Below the pieces are notes generated by a model. It was not told where the DNA came from, made no database searches, and saw only the letters and a list, made by a program, of their open reading frames with translations. DNA of 64,000 bases, taken from Hormiphora californensis (Eukaryota; Ctenophora; Tentaculata; Cydippida; Pleurobrachiidae). The stretch's first letter is position 1; every line of letters starts with the position of its first letter. Of this stretch, positions 57,840-64,000 are shown piece by piece. The translations under genes were made by a program, and so were the position numbers. Where the stretch lies: NCBI GenBank assembly GCA_020137815.1, contig CM035352.1:3479131-3543130 (forward strand), written 5' to 3'.

Positions 57840-60800
57840 CCATGTGCAGGTTGACCTGACGTGTAAACAGGGCAGTGGTCTCACCACACCTCGCCTAGTC
57901 TCCTGCGGATCCGTGCAACTATTTCATCGACTGGGCCATGTCAGAGGCCTGCCCTGCCCACCAAGTGGAAGGCAGCAATTGTACAGTTCGGGATGGAGTT
58001 ACCGGGATGGTGTGGACTTTGGACGGACTCCGTGGACGGGAACTAACAGTGCCACTCGAAGGGTAAGGGAACTAACCGTGCCACTCGAAGGGCGTGTTTC
58101 ACAATTCAGCTCCCTTTTTTTCTCATGTAGCTGTCCCTCCTCCTCAAACCATTTCCAAATGTCCAAACTCCCATTGCACCCCCTCCAGCACATCTACTAA
58201 TGTTGTGGTTTCCCTCTGTGGAACACTCCCCTCATGTCCTGGGGCGAGTGTGTGTACCCAAGAGGGACTCAAGCTGGGTTACCTGGGGCAACCAATGACG
58301 GAGCCCCGCTACGATTCTGGGTCTCTAACCATGGTCCTCACGGGGGAGGAGTGCCCGGACAACTCGGGGCAGTTTCTGAAAACTATTATGGAGTTCACAT
58401 GTGGATCTGTTTCAGGTACTTTTTTAGAGTTTACAACAGTGTTTCAGAACTTACAGTCGATATGGGCAGTTTTTCTAAATTTTGTTCAATTAGTTGGTGT
58501 CTAATACGATATATATTTCAGCTAGTAAAGGGCAGAAGATTAACGAGTGCTACTACTATTTGGAATTTTCTGATCCCTCTCTTTGCCCTCAAATCCCTAT
58601 GGAATGTGTAGTACACAACCAAACACACAGGTAATCAATTAATTAATTAAACAATCAATTAATTAATTAAACAATCAATTAGAAAACAAGTTTACACAAT
58701 CATTTCTAACATCTGTAATCGGTGGTTCCAAGCATCACAAACATAAAACTTTACATTACGATTACGAGCGTTATTTGAATCCTGGCTACAAACAGATACT
58801 CCGTTGGGAGATAAAAACTGTCCTAAATCGTTACCCTCCTCGCCAAAGCACATTTTAAACCGACCAAAACTGTCAAACACGGAAAGTCTATCATTGCCAT
58901 ACTCAGTCACCAGAACAGTACCAGCTAGATCAACTGCAATACTACTCGGGTAACTCATCTGACCCGCATCGGATCCAAAAGATCCAAAAGTGCTCACAAA
59001 GTGCCCATTGGAAAGCCGGAATATCTGGACTCTGTGGTTGTGATGATCGCATACAAACAGATCGCCAGTCGGGGAAACAGCGACTCCACACGGTTCCATG
59101 AACTCCCCCTCTCCGGTTCCCTCCCGACCGAAAGTGTGGCTAAACCTCCCGTCTAGAGATAACACCTGGACTCTGTTATTTCCGGAATCCGCCACCACAA
59201 CACACTCCCCCGCTATTGTGATAGCTTGGGGTTTTATGAACTGTCCCTGTCCAGTACCACTACACCCGATTATCCTCTTGAATCTTCCCTCCGAGGTGAA
59301 TACTTGGATCCGATCGTTTCTCGTATCAAGTACAAATATGTTGTCCTGCCCATCAACAGCAATGTCACCGGGTGCCCGGAATTCCCGGACTCCATTCCCT
59401 TCGTTCCCGAAAATCTGTACAAAGTTCCCGTTTTCCTCCAATATCTGGACCCGGTTGTTCCTCTGGTCGGCAACAACAATGTGCCCATTCGCCAACTGGC
59501 CCATGCCACAGGGGTGAAAGAAGTCACCCAGGCTGGTTCCACAGGACCCAATTTGGTGGACGGCTCTGATCCTACCAGGGGAGGCCATGGGTCTGGGCAG
59601 AGTTCTGGGTGGTTGTTGTTGCTGCTCCTGCTGCTGCTGGGTTGGGTACCGGATTGTGACGTCACGTGGAACTCTCTCCAGGTTGATATGGACATCAGAG
59701 TTCTCATCCCCGTTATTCCGGGTACGGCGTCTCCTGGCTGACACTCTAGCGGTGTTGACTCTGCTGTTTAGTATGGAGTCTGTATCCCTCGGTTCCTCCT
59801 TGGTTAACTTCACCTCCCCCAGCTCCAGACAATCTATCTGTGTAGCCAGGGTCTCCTGTACAGGTCGAGTGAAATCAATCCAGCTGAGGACTGGTTCCAA
59901 GTTACCCTGGGAACCACTACACTCCGCCATATCCGTCTGGAACTCTGAGAGACCTTGTAGAAATGCAGTGTCATCCATCGTCTGTAGCAGAGAATCAATC
60001 GCTGTTTTCCGCCCTTTCATCTTCTTGGACCTTCGTTTCAGATCTTCTTTCAGGGATGTTATCCGCTCCGTTTGACCCGCTTTCAGAGCATTCACTTGGC
60101 TAACAAGACTCATTTTCCGTTTATTCAACAGCCCTATTGCATCATCAACTTGTTTATTAATCCTGATTACAGCCGCTTCCGCCTGCTTAGTAAGTTTCTC
60201 CAGCGCTAGGTTGGCTTCATTTATCTGAGAGTCAGCACCCTCAACCGCAGTACCCGTATCAGATCTAGTTGCTTCCAGTGCCGCCCTCTCACTATCAATG
60301 ACATCAGCTATAATCTCAGTCCGGTGGGGCTTGTGAGCGGATGTGGCACAGCTGCTACAGATGGTAACCCTGCACTCACAGCAATACATTGTAATCCTCT
60401 TGTTCTCGTGGAGAGAGCAATACTCCTGGGGAGTCCTCCTAACCTCTGTCTCCGTGGCAACCAAGATCTGGACGAGGTTGTTGAGTGCAAAGTTAATGGG
60501 AAACCCCGGGACACCATTATCGGGGATAACAGAGACCGCTCTACACGTGGGACAGGGCAGGAGACGGCCACGGTGCTCTCTTGCAAGGTGGGCCATGGAG
60601 AGACATGACTCGCAGAAGCTGTGCTGGCAAGGCAGTACACGGGGCACTGTGAACCGTTCCTGACACACTGCACAGATGAGTTCTGCCTCCAGTTGGGAGG
60701 CGAGGTTTGCTGTCGTGGAGGCCATTTGTGTTTCTAAATACAAAGAAGAAGGAAAATAACAAACTTGCCACGTTGAGAGTAACTGTAGAGAGATAAAAAT

Positions 60801-60851
60801 ATAGATATTGAGAAAGCAAAGGAGAGAGGAGAGAGAGAGAGAGAGAGAGAG

Positions 60852-60918
<67 letters not shown>

Positions 60919-63748
60919 TTTAACAATCACGTGTTTTCTAACTCCTGCTTAACAATCTGCACGTCTGAGAAAGAACTTACAGGGGATTGTGAGAGAGAAA
61001 GAAAGTGATCATTTCGCATGGCGTGTCAATGGCTAAGAGTATGCTTGACAACCAGAATTGGAAAAATAAAAGGGGATCTGTACCCCGGATTACGGCCGAC
61101 TAAAGTTCACAGAATAGCGTCCAACTAAATCAGTGTATTAGCACATTGTGGCTTCACAACACACCTGTTGTGCAAGAAGCTTATTGCATATGCTGATGAG
61201 AGCTTCTATAAGTACAGTCCTACTAGTTATATCATAGCATACTGTGACGATTGAAGACGTGTAGGTGGATCTAATGAAACGTAACAAGCAGTGACATGCA
61301 GTGCAATCGTCACATTAATTACAACGTCAATCAAATCACGCCCTAAATGTCGTGTATGTCATTATCCTGATCAGATCTCGAATTCAGAAGATGTGTATGT
61401 CACCATTCTATAATTGTCCAACAGTTACGACTTGTCCGGGTTGTACGATGCTGGAACGATACAGTGGGCGGGAACACTGAACGGTACCCAGACTGCCCTT
61501 TACCTGCGAGCCTGTGGCCAGGTATCACCTGATACATCATGCGATCACACTGCCGGGGTGTGTGCTATAACGGTAAGAGCTGCAATTGCTGCTGGGATTT
61601 ATATCTCATGGGGGCCCCCAAAATAGTATAATGGACTAGAGCTGGATGGTGCGTTCTATATATTTAAGTTCAATGAACACCCCAATGAACTGCATGACCT
61701 CCTATTATGACTGATAATAGGAGGTACAATACTGATAATTTATCAGTATTGTTCCTATATTTTCAGATGACTGGTGATGGTAACAAGACAACGTTGAACC
61801 TGGGTAGAACCTCGGGATCCCTGACACTGAGTGAGGGAGGTGTTGTTAGTGAGGTGTATAGTAATGGTGATAGGATCTGTCTGGATAAGACACTCCGGTC
61901 ATCCACACGGGTTGAATATACTTGTGATAAAACCATCTCTACGGTAATAATTATTGTAATATACGTGTAGATTGCAGGAACCGACCGACACAAGTAAACA
62001 ACCAATCAGAACTCGTTATTTAGGTCACGTGACTGGTTATTAGCCAATCAGGGACCAGTATTTCCTGTCTTGGTCGGTTCCTGGTGTAGATCTTGGGTTG
62101 AACCTTTCTTTATGTGGTATTTTGGGTTATCCTTGTAGCGTAAAGAATACTCGTTATCTTTTTGATAAAATCACTAAAATACCCCCGTGGTTTCTGATTA
62201 CAGGCAACAGTAAAAGGAGCCCTGTTTAACGATGCAATGTGTCAATACGTGGTTGAGGTCGCATCGCCAGTAGTATGTCTGGGACAACACAACGTGTCAA
62301 ACAGCTGCCTCATATCAGACCCAGTAACAGGTATAGATCTATAGCAGGAACCGACCGGACCAAGTAAGGGGGGGGGGCCTGCCGCAAAAATCTCAGCTAC
62401 CCTCTTTTCGGCCGATGAGATTTTTGAGATTTTTGGGAAAATTTGCTCAATTATGTTTGAGATTTTTGAGATTTTTGTGGTAAATTGGCACAATTTTGGC
62501 TGCCAATACTCAGTTTTTCGACATATTTTTTAGCTTAAAATAATAATAATAATAATAATAATATCGAATATTTATATCCCGCTATCATGCGTTAAATATG
62601 CTAGTTCACTACTCGTTTAAACTAGAACTTAAAACTGAATCATAATAGCATTTTAGTAATTTAAATAGGTAGATTTCATGTTTTAGCTTCACATTAACTT
62701 TTGTACTAGAACACAAGGAAAATTTCTATTCAGAATTTTGATTTTTGGTAGAAAAACACAAGGATTGTTTCTATTCCAAATTTTCGAATGGAAATTTTTC
62801 CTTTCTATGAGATTTTTGAGAAAAATTTGCGGGTTTTCCCCGAAAAATCGCAAATTTGCCTCAAAAATCTCAAAAATCCCACGTTTTTTAGCCAAAAATC
62901 GAAAATCTCAAAAATCCCAGCTACCCTGAAAATCGCCAATGAGGCATGAGATTCTTGCGGCAGGCCCCCCCCCCCCCCCCCAAGTAAACAACTAATCAGA
63001 ACTCGTTATTTAGGTCACGTGATTGGTTATCAGCCAATCAGGGACCAGTATTTCCTGATTCGGTCGGTTCCTAATCTATAGTGTGTCTGTAGTCAAATCT
63101 GTTTTAAATTCCAGTATAAACGATTCCCAAACCACGAACTCTAGATACGAATAACATCTTATCTAGAATCCTAAACGATATAACATAAAATATCCCATTT
63201 TAACGTCCTAGGTCGTAATCGTGTCTACTAACAATCTACATCCCTATAGGTCGTGTCTACGATTTCTCCTACCTCTCCACAACCGACTACTCCTTCTCAA
63301 ACTCTCTCCACGAGTTTTCCCTGCACGTGTGTGGCAGTGTGGGGACATGTGGGGACGAGCAGGGGGCTGGGGCATGTGAAACAATCAATGGAAACGCTGT
63401 ATCTCTCGGTAGGAACACATTTTACTAGTGGCCTATGCCCTATATAGTTGACTTGTTCAGACTGTCAGGTTGACTTGTTCTGGCTGTGAACTCTTTTGTG
63501 TATGAACTATGAATTAGTGTACATACTGTACAATGAACAATATAAGTCAGTGCCTGCAGTGGTATAGTTCTACCACTGGGCACCTTTCTAAAGGTTTTTT
63601 AATCTCACACACAACAACAAGATCAGTGTTTCTCACTTTTTTTCCCTTCACATTACAGGTGATAGTGCGACTAGAGAACTTGAGATGTCGGGGGATAACT
63701 TCATCCTCCGGTACACAGGGGGATCTCAATGCGCCTCAACTGCGTCTG
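52040..63748 (+). CDS. CI-MPR/IGF2R-like multi-repeat receptor, 3'-partial
   Basis: Exons 52040-52152, 52310-52380, 52541-52698, 54763-55003, 55430-55611, 55794-55950, 56168-56394, 56558-56671, 57301-57464, 57618-57747, 57850-58062, 58131-58415, 58522-58630, 61425-61572, 61767-61943, 62204-62330, 63250-63408 and 63659-63748; continues past the window. Signal peptide MRYVKGVLLLFLVTQVAAEL. At least seven ~145-aa MRH-type repeats follow. Each has the pattern YDLS..L, then SLCG or LRACG, then a Y-GG-C segment, and a closing F-C then W-T-ACP (WKTPNACP, WKTSYACP, WAMSEACP). CI-MPR carries mannose-6-phosphate-tagged lysosomal enzymes; which repeats here bind sugar cannot be judged. Phases agree except around 57850-58131, where exon 57850-58062 shifts frame between PRLVS and PCNYFIDW and does not join in phase to the next. 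Confidence 0.85.
52733..53180. mobile_element. Inverted-repeat element with CT-rich core
   Basis: Arms of ~90 bp beginning ATTTAGTCCAAAAACCAATT and containing GATGCCCGGGCCCATG are exact inverses at the two ends. The centre is a CT microsatellite (52890-52955). It lies in intron 3 of the receptor gene. Confidence 0.8.
53240..53880. repeat. Satellite-like tandem repeat, period about 163 bp
   Basis: Nearly four units. The landmark GACCCCCCATAAATCGAC recurs at about 53321, 53484, 53646 and 53810, and CATGAAAACGTTCTAGGACC follows in most units. Lies in intron 3 of the receptor gene. Confidence 0.85.
54294..54467. mobile_element. 174-bp MITE-like element
   Basis: Short inverted ends TAGCACTGGCA/TGCCAGTGCTA enclose two GGGGGCTGTGCCCCCAC-type hairpins in tandem. 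Confidence 0.5.
55015..55123. mobile_element. MITE family M copy with 11-bp target duplication
   Basis: Full-length copy between GTAGGTGATAC at 55004-55014 and 55124-55134. The left copy is the splice donor of receptor exon 54763-55003. Confidence 0.92.
55281..55387. mobile_element. MITE family M copy
   Basis: Opposite orientation to the 55015 copy, in the same intron. Flanked by TGAGGT on both sides with a 2-bp difference further out. Ends 42 bp before the exon at 55430. Confidence 0.9.
58692..60725 (-). CDS. TRIM-NHL protein, single exon, nested in receptor intron
   Basis: 677 aa. Domains: C3HC4 RING from C18 to C61 (CAVC, CQHSFCESC, CPTC), B-box 2 at 103-134 (CSLH, CCEC, CSSC, HKPH), coiled coil ~145-300, a basic low-complexity linker with Arg-rich and polyglutamine runs (~365-430), then six NHL repeats to the C-terminus (GHIVVADQRNNRVQIL, NIFVLDTRNDRIQVF, CVVVADSGNNRVQVL, DLFVCDHHNHRVQIF, TVLVTEYGNDRLSVF, KFYVCDAWNHRLQML). 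It is a likely E3 ubiquitin ligase whose beta-propeller binds RNA or protein. There is no filamin domain, so it is closer in layout to TRIM32-like than TRIM2/3/71. Start chosen at ATG 60725 because upstream codons read through a CT tract; an acceptor-like TTTAG lies 8 nt before, suggesting a 5' UTR intron. Confidence 0.93.
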   Translation of the reverse strand: MASTTANLASQLEAELICAVCQERFTVPRVLPCQHSFCESCLSMAHLAREHRGRLLPCPTCRAVSVIPDNGVPGFPINFALNNLVQILVATETEVRRTPQEYCSLHENKRITMYCCECRVTICSSCATSAHKPHRTEIIADVIDSERAALEATRSDTGTAVEGADSQINEANLALEKLTKQAEAAVIRINKQVDDAIGLLNKRKMSLVSQVNALKAGQTERITSLKEDLKRRSKKMKGRKTAIDSLLQTMDDTAFLQGLSEFQTDMAECSGSQGNLEPVLSWIDFTRPVQETLATQIDCLELGEVKLTKEEPRDTDSILNSRVNTARVSARRRRTRNNGDENSDVHINLERVPRDVTIRYPTQQQQEQQQQPPRTLPRPMASPGRIRAVHQIGSCGTSLGDFFHPCGMGQLANGHIVVADQRNNRVQILEENGNFVQIFGNEGNGVREFRAPGDIAVDGQDNIFVLDTRNDRIQVFTSEGRFKRIIGCSGTGQGQFIKPQAITIAGECVVVADSGNNRVQVLSLDGRFSHTFGREGTGEGEFMEPCGVAVSPTGDLFVCDHHNHRVQIFRLSNGHFVSTFGSFGSDAGQMSYPSSIAVDLAGTVLVTEYGNDRLSVFDSFGRFKMCFGEEGNDLGQFLSPNGVSVCSQDSNNARNRNVKFYVCDAWNHRLQMLEMIV
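60826..60920. repeat. GA microsatellite upstream of the TRIM-NHL gene
   Basis: GA dinucleotide tract in the 5' leader or promoter region of the minus-strand TRIM gene. The interval 60921-61424 shows no exon. Confidence 0.9.
61975..62083. mobile_element. MITE family M copy
   Basis: Flanked by GTGTAGAT on both sides. Begins 31 nt past the donor of receptor exon 61767-61943. Confidence 0.9.
62345..63072. mobile_element. MITE family M copy split by another insertion
   Basis: Left part 62345-62367 and right part 62981-63072 together make one full copy, flanked by ATCTATAG on both sides. Starts 14 nt past the donor of receptor exon 62204-62330. Confidence 0.88.
62368..62980. mobile_element. 613-bp inverted-end element nested in a MITE
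   Basis: Ends are a G run plus CCTGCCGCAA and TTGCGGCAGG plus a C run. Flanked by CAAGTAA at 62361-62367 and 62981-62987. The interior repeats GAGATTTTTGAGATTTTTG and has an AAT tract. No coding region. Confidence 0.85.
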
Positions 63749-64000
63749 GTATGTCGATACAGTCGAATAAAAATTCCATCCGCCACATCCCCGCTCGCAT
63801 ATACATATGATATGATATATTCGTTCGTATGTCCAAGGTCTTGTGCAGCAATTCCCACTGTGTGTTTTTGTTGACAAGCCTATGTGAAACCAGGAACCAT
63901 TTCAGTAAAATTATCACATGTATTATCATAACCCTTGGATTTTCTTAGTGTGTACCCTCCTTAAATTCCCGTCTGACTTCTAATGAAATGGAAGTAGGGT

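Noticed and set aside
57850-58062. 24-nt mini-intron in the receptor exon (GTGGTC to CCTAG) that would restore frame
   Set aside because: Far below plausible spliceosomal intron size for an animal; a sequence error or other splice is more likely.

Overview
The window is eukaryotic and almost certainly metazoan. Genes are split by GT-AG introns, domain types are animal-like (ephexin-type DH-PH-SH3 RhoGEF, TRIM-NHL, CI-MPR-type mannose-6-phosphate-receptor repeats, sushi, PDZ), non-LTR retrotransposons and MITEs are abundant, and TTAGGG-like tracts occur. Compact introns, heavy satellite and foldback content, and genes nested inside introns would suit an early-branching animal such as a sponge, but the sequence alone does not prove that.

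Layout. 1-2.6 kb: short tandem repeats, a foldback element built of GGCGCC palindromes (866-2327) and a CT microsatellite. 3.2-40.7 kb, minus strand: one long gene for an ephexin-like RhoGEF. Every exon junction was checked for reading phase. Two large proline-rich exons (39372-40671 and 37454-38564) both end in phase 1 and look like alternative first exons. Two micro-exons follow (37.3 and 33.2 kb), then the linker and DH domain (26.3-15.1 kb), the PH domain (14.9-13.7 kb) and the SH3 domain (8.1-7.5 kb). Four further minus exons at 4.2-3.2 kb may be a 3' continuation. The introns hold a CR1-like LINE broken by a second LINE (8.6-13.6 kb), a plus-strand gene for a secreted sushi protein, and a 5.2-kb foldback element (26714-31960).

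About 3.8 kb of the RhoGEF locus, including DH exons and the nested sushi gene, occurs twice (15.8-19.6 and 22.1-25.9 kb). The first copy is full of small, mostly homopolymer indels and is followed by 2.5 kb of odd low-complexity sequence. This looks like an assembly or gap-fill artefact, though a decayed tandem duplicate is possible.

41-50 kb: an intronless SIRT2-like sirtuin (minus), a damaged PDZ-domain gene (minus), several foldback and hairpin elements, and a newly recognised three-exon gene for a 124-aa secreted protein with eight cysteines (minus, 48605-49507). 50.1-51.8 kb: complete six-exon BUD23 (18S rRNA methyltransferase, plus). 52.0 kb to the window end: a CI-MPR/IGF2R-like gene (plus, 18 exons seen, at least seven MRH-type repeats, running off the window). 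One of its introns holds a single-exon TRIM-NHL gene on the opposite strand (58692-60725).

The genes are not an operon and share no obvious pathway. The most unusual material is mobile. Two foldback elements share a terminal decamer, 6-bp target duplications and 11-bp-period internal arrays although their repeat sequences are unrelated. An approximately 108-bp MITE family sits again and again within about 30 nt downstream of 5' splice sites.
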